Below, one piece after another: positions 1 through 61,399 of a DNA stretch of 64,000 bases. The DNA is from Pogonophryne albipinna (taxonomy: Eukaryota; Chordata; Actinopteri; Perciformes; Artedidraconidae). Under the pieces are notes generated by a model. The model searched no databases, was not told where the DNA came from, and worked only from the letters and a program-made list of their open reading frames with translations. A program made the position numbers and the translations under genes. The stretch is taken from the NCBI GenBank assembly GCA_028583405.1, contig JAPTMU010000410.1:1-64000 (forward strand), written 5' to 3'. Each line of letters starts with the position of its first letter. Within the stretch, counting starts at the first letter, position 1.

Positions 1-882
1 GGATGGTTCATCATTTAGCAGGAGGTCAGAAATGTATTTTGGGCCTAAACCATTCAGTGCTTTATAAACCAGCAGCAGTATTTTTGAAATCTATTCTTTG
101 ACACACAGGAAGCCAGTGTAAAGACTTCAGAACAGGAGTGATGTGATCCACTTTCTTAGTGTTAGTGAGGACTTGAGCAGCGGCGTTCTGAATCAGCTGC
201 AGCTTTCTAATTGATGTTTTAGTGAGACCTGTGAAGACACCATTGCAGTAGTCGAGTCTACTGAAGATAAAAGCATGGACAAGTTTTTCCAAATCCTGCT
301 GTGACATTAGTCTTTTAATCCTAGATATATTCTTTAGGTGATAGTAGGCTGATTTAGTAACTGTTTTAATGTGACTGTTGAAACTCAGGTCAGAGTCCAT
401 GACTACACCTAGATTTCTGGCTTTATCTGTTGTTTTGAACATTGCAGACTGAAGCTCAGCGCTAACTTTTATACGTTCTGCCTTGGCTCCAAAAACCATT
501 ACCTCAGTTTTATCTTTGTTTAATTGGAGAAAGTTCTGACACATCCAGTCATTGATTTGTTCAATGCACTTACTCAGTGTTTGAATTGGAGCATAGTCTC
601 CTGGTGAAATTGTTACGTAAATTTGTGTGTCATCCGCATAGCTATGGTAACTTATTTTGTTGTTCTTCATTATCTGAGCCAGTGGTAGCATGTAGACGTT
701 AAAGAGAAGAGGCCCCAAGATGGAGCCTTGAGGTACCCCACATGTCATATTTGTCAACTCAGATGTGTATTTACCTATAGAAACAAAGTTGTTTCTGTCC
801 TTTAAGTAGGATTCAAACCAATTTAGAACTGTTTGCGAAAGTCCCACCCAGTTTTCCAGTCGGTCTAGTAATATGTTGTGGC
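1..882 (-). mobile_element. L2/CR1-type LINE, 3' part of ORF2 (5'-truncated)
   Basis: The minus strand encodes the reverse transcriptase half of an L2-like LINE. Motif B ([14 protein letters not shown]) and the catalytic motif C (YADDTQIY) are readable, followed by the C-terminal SRLDYCNG region. It is nearly identical to 29401-30270, the same part of the element in ankrd27 intron 11. Identity stops near 882 in motif A context, as in a 5'-truncated insertion, and the 3' end runs off the window. One extra T near 86 breaks the frame relative to the other copy. The family call rests on the motifs; the exact clade is inferred. Confidence 0.9.
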
Positions 883-914
883 TAGTGAAAATACAGACCA
901 TATTACTTCCAAAA

Positions 915-1162
915 CACGTCGCGCATTGTTTCTGATAGCAACGTTTCTTATAGGGGACTATAGGTTGGGACACTTTTGTATTGTCGTCATGACGCAGCAA
1001 ATCTGGATCAGCTCTGTTGTTCCTCCATTTTTAGAGATTTGGATAAAGAGGAAAAGAGAGAGGGTTGTCTTTTCTGACACTTTGTGAGTCTCCTTACACA
1101 CCGGGGACACATAAGTAAGTATAAAAGACATCAAGAAGTGCATTTTGCATAATAGGTGACCT
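915..1162. mobile_element. TTAA-type DNA element, right-end fragment
   Basis: The end TGCATTTTGCATAATAGG then GACCT is followed by TTAA at 1163-1166. The preceding 150 bp (purine-rich AAAGAGAGAGGG, then a CTTTGTGAGTCTC block, then GGGGACACAT) matches the element in ankrd27 intron 2 (about 55255-57341). This copy has a single GGGGACACAT unit where the intron 2 copy has about fifty. No left terminus was recognised. Confidence 0.6.
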
Positions 1163-1166
1163 TTAA

Positions 1167-1715
1167 ATGACTGAAGTATGTGGCTATTAGCTGCTTGTTA
1201 GTTATTCAAAAAGAGCAAACACATGGATGTTAGCCTCTGCAGACCATTGACATGCACAGAAACCTATAGAACACTACAGGAAAGGGAAACACCCTAAAAG
1301 CATAATAGGGCTTCTTAAAAAATCTCCCTGAGAGGAATTCCTGAGGTTTGGAGTTTATACCTGATGTTGAAACATTGTCAATTATCAGCTTTGCTGCTTG
1401 TGGTAGAAATTCTAATTCCCTTCAGAGAAACTGATAAATGAGTCATGTAGAAATGTTGTCTTTAACAAAGTAATAAAGAAAGTAAAATACGATCTAAAAT
1501 GGAGGAACAGAGCAACTTCACCTTCAGAGGATAAAGAGGGTCTGCACCACGAACACAGCTCACATTCCCACTATGAAGAAGAAAGAAAACGGTCTGCTAA
1601 TCCTACCCAAACATTCTGTTAGACATTCTCTAAACATTCCCACCATAAAACCTCCCAGGTCTTAACCATTTGCAAATCCACCTTTTGCCCTCTGAAATGT
1701 AAAACCTAAACATAC
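1167..1715. other. no gene recognised
   Basis: AT-rich unique-looking DNA. On the minus strand a pyrimidine tract and AG near 1574 precede a 49-nt segment ending AAG/GTGAAG, which could be an exon, but nothing supports it beyond the two splice-like ends. Confidence 0.4.
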
Positions 1716-1966
1716 ATATACATTAGGGGTGTAACGGTATCCGTATTCGTCCCGTACCGTCGCGGTTCGGCACATGCAGTCACACGGCGAATACGCCTGT
1801 TTTTACGAGTGGGAAAAAAGTCTGTCACTCAGGGCAGTATTACACTATATATAATCCAGGGGGCGGTATTGCGCCTAAAAGCCAGCCGCCCGTAAATAAC
1901 AAATGAAGAACAAGAACAAAACACAACAAAACGAACACAATATATGAAGAAGAAAAGTTAGTAGCT

Positions 1967-2300
1967 ATGGCGAGTTCACACAACACACAGGAGCTAGAAG
2001 ACCCACCTGCTTCTTTTAAATCAGCTGTGTGGGAACATTTCGGGTTCCCTGTGGACTACAACAATGATGGGGTGCGAGTTGTGGATCGGACGAGGACGGT
2101 GTGTCGGCGTTGTTCGACAGCGGTGCGGTATGCTGGTGGTAACACGTCAAACATGCTCAATCACATCCGAGTCAGTCTCAGTCCCCAGCGAGAGCGTTTT
2201 CTCGACGGCAGGTGACATAGTTACCGCCAACAGATCTGCCCTCACTGCTGACAACGTAGACAAACTCATCTTTTTGAAGAACAACTTGAAAATAGAGTAA
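1967..2300 (+). pseudogene. deleted hAT transposase remnant (BED finger fused to C-terminus)
   Basis: The first reading frame (from ATG 1967) gives a BED-type zinc finger: aromatic WEHFGF, then CRRC, then a histidine in the NMLNHI segment. Within about 30 codons a second frame takes over with SESVFSTAGDIVTANRS and a final DNVDKLIFLKNNLKIE, the conserved hAT dimerisation C-terminus. The catalytic middle is missing and the parts are out of frame, so this is an internally deleted gene. The family comes from the motifs; the deletion is inferred from their closeness. Confidence 0.8.
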
Positions 2301-2400
2301 AGCTTGAGTACCTTTATTTAGGCGTAATGGCCTCACACACTCACAAGTTAATTACACATGTTAGACATTGCTCCTAAAGGTACAGATTTTATTTTGTTAT

Positions 2401-3079
2401 ATATTTATTAATGCTGTCAAAATTATCGCGTTAACGGCGGTAATTAATTTTTTGAATTAATTGCGTTAAAATATTTAACGCATTTAACGCATGTGCAGAA
2501 TGGCCCGCCCCATACATCCCACCAGTGGCAGCGCCAGGATATGGCTGGGGTAGGCTACACCCATACCAAGAAATGGCTTAGCCCCTCCGTGTGCACGGAC
2601 AGGGCTGCTGTTAACGTCGGTCTGTACAACGGAATTGTGCCAAAACTACGCCAACCGGCTGCGGAGGGAGACTCCCCCCCCCTTCACTGGAGAACTGCGC
2701 TAAAACAGCTGATCACAACGTTCACGCTCTGTGGTCGCGAAGTACTCCACTAGCCCCCCCCTCCCGTCGACTTTCCTGAAGTACTCCCCCGTTGATAGAA
2801 ATCAACAGGTAATGAATTAAGACCCCACAGTTTGATGATTGATAGGTGTGTGGGCTGTCTTTCATTTTGACACACAGAAAAATGTTATAATAAACATACT
2901 GTATGTTAAATGGATATATCCGCCTTCTTTCATTTATCTTTCCATTCCCACAACAATATACATAAAGAAATGGCATATTTTGGACATAGTTCGAATGGTG
3001 ATTAATCATGATTAATTAATTTTTAAGCTGTGATTAATCTGATTAAAAATTGTAATCGTTTGACAGCCCTAATATTTAT
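2401..3079. mobile_element. nested non-autonomous hAT-like element
   Basis: A 663-bp element (2409-3071) starts TAATGCTGTCAAA and ends TTTGACAGCCCTA. It has ATATTTAT at both flanks (2401-2408 and 3072-3079), an exact 8-bp target duplication. It sits inside the hAT element at 1724-3506 and so inserted later. Its subterminal regions are rich in TTAATTAA-like motifs. The open frames inside have no recognisable domain. Confidence 0.88.
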
Positions 3080-3514
3080 CATTGTATTTATTTTATATTT
3101 TGACATCAGGAGATGTTATACAGTTCTGTATTGCCTTTTATTGATTGTGATTGAAACACTTTCTTATTATTTATTTAAATATTTTCAAGACATTCTTTTT
3201 AGTTGTACAGCTTATTGAACCTTTTAGTTTGACATCAGCCAATATAAATAATATGGCCATCTGAGTGTGTGTGTTACTGTTTGTGGCTTGTTTTTAACTG
3301 TGTAATACAGTTAATGATTCCAAATGTTAGAGTTCCTTATTTTCATACCCAAACTTGCACTAATGGTAAAAATAAATAACAGCAAAAAAATTATGCATTT
3401 GGGACTTTTTTTTGCTTTTCCTTGTTGTACCGAACCCGTACCGAACCGTGACCCCCAAACCGAGGTATGAACCGAACCGTGACTTCTGTGAACCGTTACA
3501 CCCCTAATATACAT

Positions 3515-3883
3515 ATATAGATCCTTTAAACACGTATGAGACTAAGAATACAATTTAACAGAGTAAAAGGCAATCAGATTATAAGATATATTATTATGAA
3601 TGATTATATGATACTTTGACACAACACTGCTTTAAAAAGACAGACAGCAGTAACTACAGTGAAGTTGAGAAAGAAAGGGTTATAAGTTAACGGCTGCTGA
3701 CCAAAGTGTATAACAGTTAAATAAGTTGTACAATCTAAATGTCGTGCCTTTACAGACTACACAAAAAGAGACCTCCCAAACAATCTGAGCTAGGCTAGTT
3801 AGCTGTTAACTGTTAGCACGCCTGGGCTAACTGCTGTTCCGGTTCTTTGTCTCGTGTTTAGTGAGGCGTTGTGTCTCTGTAGT
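3515..3883. other. no gene recognised
   Basis: AT-rich sequence between the hAT element and the possible promoter/first exon. It contains several GTTAGC/GTTAAC words but no coding frame or known element. Confidence 0.4.
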
Positions 3884-4020
3884 GCACTCACCAGTGTTTG
3901 CAGAGGTTCTGCTGTGTTGTGGAGAAGAAGCTGCTGGATTCAGTTGTTCAGAGAAACAGAGACGCTGTCTGGACCGAAGCTCTGCTCTCACTAACTTTCA
4001 CTTTCGTTTCTGTGAAGTTG
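3884..4020 (-). promoter_or_regulatory. possible interferon-responsive promoter and noncoding first exon
   Basis: On the minus strand, 4011-3994 reads AGAAACGAAAGTGAAAGT, two GAAANN-type units as in an interferon-stimulated response element. About 100 bp downstream CTG/GTGAGTGC (exon end at 3892) is a strong splice donor. The segment between is rich in CAGCAGAACC/CTGAACAACTG words and has no ATG-led frame, like a short 5' UTR exon. The served gene would lie left of the window, transcribed the same way as ankrd27. No TATA box was found. The whole model is inference. Confidence 0.4.
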
Positions 4021-5985
4021 AAGCTCTCCTGTTTCAGTGTTGCTCCTCCTCTCAGTGTAGCTCTGTGAGTGAGGGTGTGTCACTCTCTGGGGAGGACATT
4101 AACTCAGATTTGTAACAAGAGGTTTACTTTGAGTCTATTCTTCTTCGTTGCTTGAAGTAAACAGCAACCAGACAAAAACAATTACAAACAGACATGAGAA
4201 AAGAGGTCAGAGGAAGATAATAAGAGCATCCTGTGTGTTTTGATAAATGGGCTAAGCGCTCCCTTTACAGTCCCTCTACATCCCCACAGACCCTCTAATA
4301 ACCAACTCACTGTTTCTCCTACATGTAAAGTCACCTTTCTACTGCTTTCCCTACTTTAATCCTATTTACTGATACAAATGTATAAAAGCAAAGATGGAAA
4401 CCTTTTTTCTCCGGGCCACATTCAGGCTTCTCTGTGAGTTTGAGTTTTCACAATTATTACAGTAAAATTCTTCTTTCAAATAACTTGTTTTCATTATTCA
4501 GATAGAGTAGCCCTTAATCACTTTTCACCACTGGAAAATCCAATGTTTGTTTAATCAGAATAATGAATTAATGTCTACGAGGGATTTGTAATGTCTCAAT
4601 GTGTAGATATGTGAATTATAGGAGATTAAGAGTTTATTTAACTCATGCATTCATGTCATTAGTTTCAGTATCAGACTGGTCAGTCATTTCTAAGAAGCAT
4701 GCATCAGGCTGCAGTTAGTTATAAAACCCACAGGGCTGCCATGAATTCATGGTAAATCTGTTCTTGTTTATTATATTTACTGCTGTGCATATATCTGAGA
4801 TCAAGTCCTTTAAATGCAAATTATGTCATTGTCTTTACACTTTGCATAATGCTAGGACTTCATCAGGTAGGACTTAACACCTTAATAGTTTATCTTCAAA
4901 AGGTCCTTTCTAGTCTTAATGGAGTCAAATCTCAGGTCCTCTTTTATTGCACAACACGTGGGTTAAAGCTCTTTGTGTTGGAAAGGCCAGCATTGCCATC
5001 TAGTGGAGTAAAGTGAGAGCTGCACAACAACGTCTGCTTACTCAGTCCCTGCAGGAGAGGAGAGGAGAGGAGAGTGAATGGACAGCTTGTTGTTGCACAA
5101 TTTAATGTTGTGTGTTCATGAAGTCGATGTCCTCTTACTTACTAAGTACATATCCTGTCTGATGTGCTGTTTATTGGCTTATTGTCATAATGCAGAGTAT
5201 GAACAGCCCCCCTTTCAGGAGCCTCGTGTTGCAGCTAGTTTGTATGACTCTTCTGCAAAACTGACTTTTGATTGACTTTATTTATACCCACTGTTGAGAG
5301 GAAGTAAAGTTTTAAAAAACCTTAAGTTGCCACATTCCTCCTGTTTTGTCTGCTTTGCACTGGTTCCCGATAACACACAGCATATCATGACAAATGCTTC
5401 TTCTTGCCTACAAATCCTTTATGGGCATGCGACATCTTAACTTAAATAAATGTGTGCAACTCAATTTTGACAGGATAACAACTGGTGACTTCTAGAATTA
5501 ACATTCTGTTTTTAGACTTCTCTGTTTCAGTGTGTGTACTCTGTATCAATGCTCTGAGTTGATCTGACTGAAATTGTGATTTTAAATCTCAAAACCGCTA
5601 CAGTATCTGTCAGGCAGAAACTTGGGACAAGTCATTTGACTGAAACCTTAAAACTGAACTAACTGACTGCTAGGGTTAACTTTGATTTAAACATTTGTAG
5701 AATACTAAGAGCTTTATTGAGTAGGTGTAACTGTATTAAGGGTTAAACTCATAACTTTATAACTTAGGGTTTAATGTAATTGTAAAACCATTGGGCCACT
5801 GAAAAGACACAATAGCAACTCAGGAGGCAGCCAGTCTCGATTTCCTTTTGAGGGCCACCAGCTGCAGAGAGTTAACTAATTAAAGGGGCGTGGCCCCACA
5901 TCTGTGAGAACTCAGCAATCAGGTGTCCATTTTAGGTAGCACTTTCCTGGAGCGTCAGACAGACGAAGACTGACAAAGACAATAG
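4021..5985. other. intergenic, no gene recognised
   Basis: About 2 kb with no supported coding frame. A short (GAGAG)n run lies at 5052-5074. A stretch near 5330-5420 resembles a decayed LINE 3' region (GCACTGGTTCCC context). The rest is AT-rich and unassigned. Confidence 0.4.
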
Positions 5986-6179
5986 AGTCTTGCTGGAGTC
6001 ACGAAGGAGGCAAAGAGGAGGCAAAGAGGAGGCAAATCCTACTTTGATTGAGCTAAGTATCGCTGGTGTTTTATTTCATTTGGTTTTAGCCCCTCATGCT
6101 ATAATCATGTGTATTTTCTCCATTCCTGTTCATGTGTCTTCACGCAATTACCACTGGCCCCGTGTATCTCGTAATCGAT

Positions 6180-7450
6180 ATAACCAGCCTGCTCTCGTCT
6201 ATCCCACATGCTCCACTGACATCCAACATCTAGTTTCAGGCGGCCTGTGGAACTGCCAGTCAGCTGTTCCTAAGGCTGACTTCATCTCTGGCTACGCTTC
6301 CCTGCAGTCTCTGGATTTCCTTGCTCTCACTGAGACCTGGATTACTCCATCAACACGTCCACCCCAGCAGCTCTCTCCACAGCATATTCCTTCTCCCATA
6401 CACCCAGACCCACTGGCAGAGGAGGTGGCACTGGTCTCCTGCTCTCTCCCAAATGGAGCTGTTCCCTCTTCAAGCTACCTAACTTCACTCCTTCCACCTT
6501 TGAATTCCATGCCGTCACAGTAACCCATCCTATACAATTAACCATTGTTGTTCTCTACCGTCCACCAGGCGCCTTGGGGGACTTCTTGGAGGAATTAGAT
6601 AATCTCCTCTCACACATCCCTGAAACTGGCCCTCCCGCTGTACTTCTCGGAGACTTCAACCTCCAGACAGGGAAGATATCTGAACTAACATCTCTGTTAA
6701 CCGCCTTTGCTTTCTCACTGTCTCCATCCCCACCAACTCATAAAGCTGGCAATGTCCTTGATCTCATATTCTCAAGGAACTGCACTACTTCTAACCTCTC
6801 TGTAAACCCGCTCCACACATCCGATCACTTCTTCATTTCATTCTCTCTACCCCTTTCCAAACATAACGAACTAATCTCTTCTCATCCTGCACCTGTCCGC
6901 CGTAACCTTCGTTCCCTCTCCCCCTCTACCTTTGCCTCATCGGTGCTCTCAGCCCTCCCTTCCTCTGACTCGTTCCAACTCCTGCCTCCAAACTCTGCTG
7001 CAGAAACTCTCCTCTCTACTCTCTCATCCTCTCTGGACTCAACAACAAACATTGAACATAACAGCAGGATCAGTGAGAGGAAAGCTGCTCAAAGAGCCTG
7101 CAGCGTGCATCTGATCTGGATTCAGCTCTGTGTTTCTGGCTCGTCAGTCCCCTCCTGCTCCCTGGCTAAATGACGCACTGCGTGCTAATAGAACCGTCCT
7201 TCGGGCAGCAGAGCGGAAACGGTGGACAGCAGATAGCTTACACACCTTCCGGCGCAGACTGAAAACATCTCTTTCGACTCCACTTCGAGCGATAGAATTA
7301 CTAACAAAGCACTTATATACTAATAAAAGGACTGGCTTACCTAAAGCCAGTTGAGTAGCACTTGAAATGTTTGGTTCTATGAAACCTGATGTACTTATAT
7401 GATTCTGTTTTCTTCAAGTTTGTATTTTGTTGGTCGAATGCACTTATTGT
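6180..7450 (+). mobile_element. L2/CR1-type LINE, endonuclease domain joined to 3' end
   Basis: The plus strand encodes an apurinic-type endonuclease broken into frames: GGLWNCQSAV, then LALTETWITP (catalytic Glu), then VVLYRPPGALG, LLGDFNLQ (Asp and Asn), VLDLIFSRNC and TSDHFFISF (catalytic Asp-His). The reverse transcriptase is absent. At 7226 the sequence jumps to the C-terminal HTFRRRLKT segment and the terminal words GCACTTATTGTAAGTCGCTTTG. The copy is internally deleted and frameshifted. Confidence 0.85.
7041..7226 (+). repeat. 186-bp inverted repeat, left arm
   Basis: This arm matches the reverse complement of 8170-8355 without gaps and with almost no mismatches. Both are the end of the LINE endonuclease domain, including the SPPAPWLNDALRAN stretch. 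The spacer is about 940 bp. Confidence 0.9.
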
Positions 7451-7454
7451 AAGT

Positions 7455-8355
7455 CGCTTTGTAGACAGCAAGGAGGGCAGTTTCTGTGGAGTGACCTGCC
7501 TTGAAACCAGACTGGTGCGGATCCAGAAGGTTGTTCTTATGGAGATAACAGGAGAGTTGTTTAAAGACAGCGCGTTCAAGTGTTTTAGACAGGAACGGGA
7601 GGAGAGAGACAGGCCTGTAGTTTATAACATCAGACGGGTTGAGAGTGGGTTTCTTTAGGAGAGGGTTTACTCTTGCCTCCTTAAGACTATTTGGAAAGTG
7701 ACCAGAAGTTAGAGAAGTGTTGATGAAATGGGTGAGAAATGGTAGAATATCAGGAGCGATAGTCTGAAGGAGGTTTGAAGGGATAGGGTCCAGAGGACAG
7801 GTGGTAGGGCGGGCAGAGGTAATGAGGGTAAGAACCTCACTTGGAGAGAGAGGGGAAAAGGAGGTCAGTGTGTGGGTGAAAGGAGGGTCTGGTGACCCAG
7901 CGGTGAGTAAAGGTGAGTCAGAAAAAGAAGAGCGAATATCATCAACCTTTTTTTCAAAGTGGTTAACAAAGTCGCGGGACAGAAGTGAGGAGGGGGAGGG
8001 GCTTTGGGGGGGTCCAAGAGGGTAGAGAAGATGGAAAATAGTTTTTTGGGATTGGAATAGGAAGATTGGATCTTATCTTGAAAGAAAGTGCTTTTTGCCT
8101 GAGAGATGGAAGCAGAGAAAGAGGAGAGGAGAGCCTGATAGGTTAGGAGGTTGTCACGGTGTTTGGATTTCCACCGTTTCCGCTCTGCTGCCCGAAGGAC
8201 GGTTCTATTAGCACGCAGTGCGTCATTTAGCCAGGGAGCAGGAGGGGACTGACGAGCCAGAAACACAGAGCTGAATCCAGATCAGATGCACGCTGCAGGC
8301 TCTTTGAGCAGCTTTCCTCTCACTGATCCTGCTGTTATGTTCAATGTTTGTTGTT
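7455..8355 (-). mobile_element. inverted LINE fragment (end of endonuclease to start of reverse transcriptase)
   Basis: Read on the minus strand from 8355, the fragment repeats the end of the endonuclease, continues through a linker (SISQAKSTFFQDKIQSS) and reaches reverse transcriptase motifs near 7455. It is the piece missing from the plus-strand copy beside it, joined in opposite orientation. Frames are broken in several places. Confidence 0.8.
8170..8355 (-). repeat. 186-bp inverted repeat, right arm
   Basis: Reverse-complement partner of 7041-7226, same length and gapless. Divergence begins at the same step on both ends (CGGTGGA then different; AACAACAAAC then different). Confidence 0.9.
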
Positions 8356-9605
8356 TGTTGTTCATGTATTGTGTCTTGATGTTTGTCTGTTGATGTTACA
8401 CATGGAGCTGCTGTGATGCAAGGAGCATTTCAGACTTGATCATTAAAGTATTATCGTATCGTATTTCTCCCATTAACTGGGGGGTGTGTGTGTCTACAGA
8501 AGGTCCAGTTGTGACACGGTTCACCACTGTCTCACAGAGTGTGTGGTTTGACAGATTCACGGTTCCTCCCCACAGAGGCTCGAACCAGCCGGAGATGTGG
8601 ACAATCCTCTGAAGCTGAGAAACAAGTTCTGTAACTGTGGGCTGTAGCTCGATAACTGATCACTGGTCAGCTCTGAACCAGCACAACGAAGCAAACTGGT
8701 GCGTTTACCTCACTGCAGCCACAACCTATCAAGCACTGGGATTAAGAACCTTTAGCTGAATAATCATTCAATGTTCACTCGTTTCAAATTCAATATGATA
8801 ATCTCTCATGTGATTAAATACTCTCATATACACTCAGTGTGAAACATATTGGTCCTATTATACTCATTTTCAACAACATATCATATGTCTCAGATATAAA
8901 GTTGTATTGTTTGTTATTCTTTTGCTTTATCAATTAAAAGCCATGCCAATGTTTTCATTGCATACTGTTAAACCGGAACAAAAACGTCAATCTCATAATT
9001 AAATTAGTCTCAATGATTTATATGTATTATTAAGGTGTGAATTAAATAAGGCACATTCACATCATTTAAAAAAACATCCAAATACTAAAAAATAATTAAG
9101 GCTCGACTTCTGCAGTTTAGCTACTTTGACATCCTTTCATGTTAAAGTGAAAAACAATGGAGTGGACACAAAATGGACGAAACACATCGAGTCTGAAGCT
9201 TCATCCTCACCGAAACAAATAACATGAACATGAGACACTATTATGAACAGTAACACTGACGGAGACGTTTCTGAAGAACTGCAGACGCTTCATTTCGTTG
9301 TAATGCACTGAATATCTAATGTTAAAGGACCAAACTGAAGGCTCAGCGAATACTCGGTTTTCCATCACTGATGACCAATGGAATTAGAGCACATCATTTC
9401 ACACAAATTAAAACAAAAACATTTACCTATTGTTTTTTTAAGGAGGAAAAAGACTAATTATTTCCTCTTATTAAATTCATTGCCTGCTCTAAAATAAATC
9501 CTATGTTTTTGTTAAATACCCATTTGAGCCCATAAATCTTCATCCATTATGTATTTGGTGACTTTTATTCCCTTGATATGCTGGAAACTACTGCCAAAGA
9601 TATCC
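8356..9605. other. intergenic, LINE-like tail then no gene
   Basis: 8356-8466 ends in ATTAAAGTATTATCGTATCG, which resembles the tail of a LINE 3' end. The remaining 1.1 kb is AT-rich with no coding frame or element that I recognise. Confidence 0.4.
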
Positions 9606-9745
9606 TTATGAAGTGTGTGTGGGAGGGGCTTTAGTAGATGAAGTGTGTGTAGCAAATACAGGTAAGGTGTGTGTAGGAGGGGCTTTAGTAGATGAAGTGT
9701 GTGTGTGGGGGGGGTTCAGAAGAGTTCTCACTGCTGACGCTGCAG
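9606..9745 (-). pseudogene. decayed partial duplicate of the ankrd27 last exon
   Basis: This stretch matches 12050-12175 inside ankrd27 exon 27: the GAGGGGCTT(T/C)AGTAGATGA unit, a GTTCAGAAGAGTTCTCACTG block and the CTGCTGAC(G/T)CTGCAGAC block occur in the same order. The minus-strand frame still shows HTSSTKAPPTHT-like units but begins with unrelated residues. With 10437-10700 it looks like a duplicated last-exon region that never had, or has lost, the 21-bp array. Confidence 0.65.
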
Positions 9746-10436
9746 ACAGGTTCATGGTGAAACAAATGAATATATTTATATGAAAATAACTAAAGAAATC
9801 AGCAGTATTTTTCAAATCAAAGTAAGATTTTTATTGTAAAACAAGGGAATTAACCCAAAATATTTCAGTATGATTTTATAAATAGTTAGTAGCATTGATG
9901 CAAAAAAAATATAATTGTATTTAATGGGATATAAAACATTAAAAACCAGCAGTGTGATCCTTTAACCTGAACTATATCTGAGCAGAAAACACACATTTTT
10001 GACATTCAGGAAAAAGTCTACCTCTCTGAACACAAGACAAGGGGTCATAAATAAATTAAAATAATCCAAATAAAAATATAAGTCGAGTAGTTGGATGTTA
10101 AACGGGGAAAAATAACAAACAAACCAAACTTCAAATCAACATTTGAACACTGAACATTTCAAGTAAAACTACATGTTTTCCCACTAAAGTCTGAGAGCTA
10201 CAGGCTAACGGCTGAACTCTAAAGCAAACCGTTTACATGTCCGTTTGCATCCCTTTTTCTTATTTTGTGGAGACAAGAAAGCGCTTCAAACTCAAGAGAA
10301 GAGAGGAAGAGGAGAGGAGGACTTTATCCCGACTGGTGGATAAGACCAACGAGATCCAATTGCATTTCTGCAGAAACTTGAAAAACCCGAAAGCAGGATC
10401 AGTTACACAAACATGTTGGAATCAAATGGGTTACAA
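9746..10436. other. between the duplicate blocks, no gene
   Basis: AT-rich sequence with a purine-rich GAAGAGAGGAAGAGGAG run near 10298-10318. It corresponds in position to the 21-bp array and exon 27 start of the parent copy but shows no clear similarity to them. Confidence 0.4.
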
Positions 10437-10700
10437 TACAGTCATCAGCATCAACAGTCAGTGGTTTTCTACTGGAGATACAGCGACTATAAGAGGCAGC
10501 TTCATCCTCTGATCTCAAACTGTGTGCTTTTAGTTTTTGGCCTCTACATGAGCAGAAAAAAAAGGGTGTCGATCCATTTTCTAAAGTCTGATCCAATACG
10601 TTTTCTCATGTATGTCTGATTTAAAGGGTTACAAATAAAGTTGTTGCCAGGAAAAGCTTTTGCCAAGATCATTTATGTAAAAGAAATGTTGAAAACCGGA
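10437..10700. repeat. duplicate of ankrd27 intron 26 sequence
   Basis: The block with ACAGCGACTATAAGAGGCA, then CAAACTGTGTGCTTTT, then ATCCATTTTCT, GCCAGGAAAA and AAACCGGA matches 13322-13590 in order and orientation. Together with 9606-9745 it marks an old tandem duplication of the 3' end of the gene. Confidence 0.65.
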
Positions 10701-11192
10701 GGAAAAATAAGATTTGGAAGGTGATTCATAATTTTTTTGTTTAGGTCTTTGTTGTTGTAATACTGTTTTTGGCCTCAAGAGGTTCATAGGTGCGCTCACT
10801 ACGCTACGTTCTGAATATTAAAGTATTTATGATGTTTTAGTTTCTCCAAATACTGGTAGGCTATTGCAAGTCAAGTTATAATACTGTCCTGTCTTTATGT
10901 TGGCTAGAAATGTATTTTAAACAGCGTTAATCAGCTGGTAGTGGTGTGCAGAATTGGAGCCTCTGGTGGCCAAAGTGAGTATTACAACAAGCGCTTTAAA
11001 AATGTAAAATAATGCTTTATTATTATTAAATAAAGCAATATTATCGCTATGCAATTCTTCTAAACAATAGTAATTATTAATAAAAATAATAATATATTTT
11101 AGATTTTTAATAATAAGACTACATTTAATTAATAAAGCACTATTTTGAGTATTTAAAGAAGATTTTTTAAGGAGATAATCCTGGCAAAAACT

Positions 11193-11198
11193 TTTATT
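11193..11198 (-). terminator. ankrd27: candidate ankrd27 polyadenylation signal
   Basis: AATAAA on the minus strand, about 260 nt past the stop codon. Other AATAAA words lie at about 11017 and beyond in this AT-rich region, so the choice is uncertain. The 3' UTR would be roughly 11170-11457. Confidence 0.35.
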
Positions 11199-11457
11199 TT
11201 CCACCTGTTTTTAAGTCATAAACACAGGAGAGAAAACTTTAGACCAGGATTGAAAAAAAAAAAAAACTCCCATAATTCGTATTTCCTCGTTTGCCTCTCA
11301 GGGCTTTTGCAGTCTTACATCGAGGGTAGGAGAAACCAGACGACTGGTTACTCCTCCTTTTCATTCACCACCTCCACGACCTGACTCTCCTCGTCCATTG
11401 GTCGGGATGGAGGTGGGACAGGAAGCCCCGCCCTCTTTTTCTGACGGACGTTGGTCG

Positions 11458-61327
<49,870 letters not shown>

Positions 61328-61399
61328 AAGGAGCTGCAGGTTGGGATCCTGCAGAGGGAGGAGGAGATATTCAAATACTGTGAAAATAATATAACCCTT

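Larger units (their letters stand above)
1716..3514 (+). mobile_element. hAT-type DNA transposon with perfect 8-bp target duplication
   Basis: Terminal inverted repeats TAGGGGTGTAACGGT (1724) and ACCGTTACACCCCTA (ending 3506) bound 1783 bp. They are flanked by identical octamers ATATACAT at 1716-1723 and 3507-3514. Eight-base duplications and such ends are typical of hAT elements. The inside holds a deleted transposase gene and a second hAT-like element at 2409-3071, so it is not autonomous. Confidence 0.93.

Noticed and set aside
1495..1580. Possible minus-strand exon with pyrimidine tract, AG and GTGAAG
   Set aside because: Too short and with no recognisable protein; the splice-like ends could be chance.
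3861..4115. 84-codon plus-strand frame
   Set aside because: No domain; it overlaps the minus-strand ISRE/first-exon candidate and has no splice or codon support.
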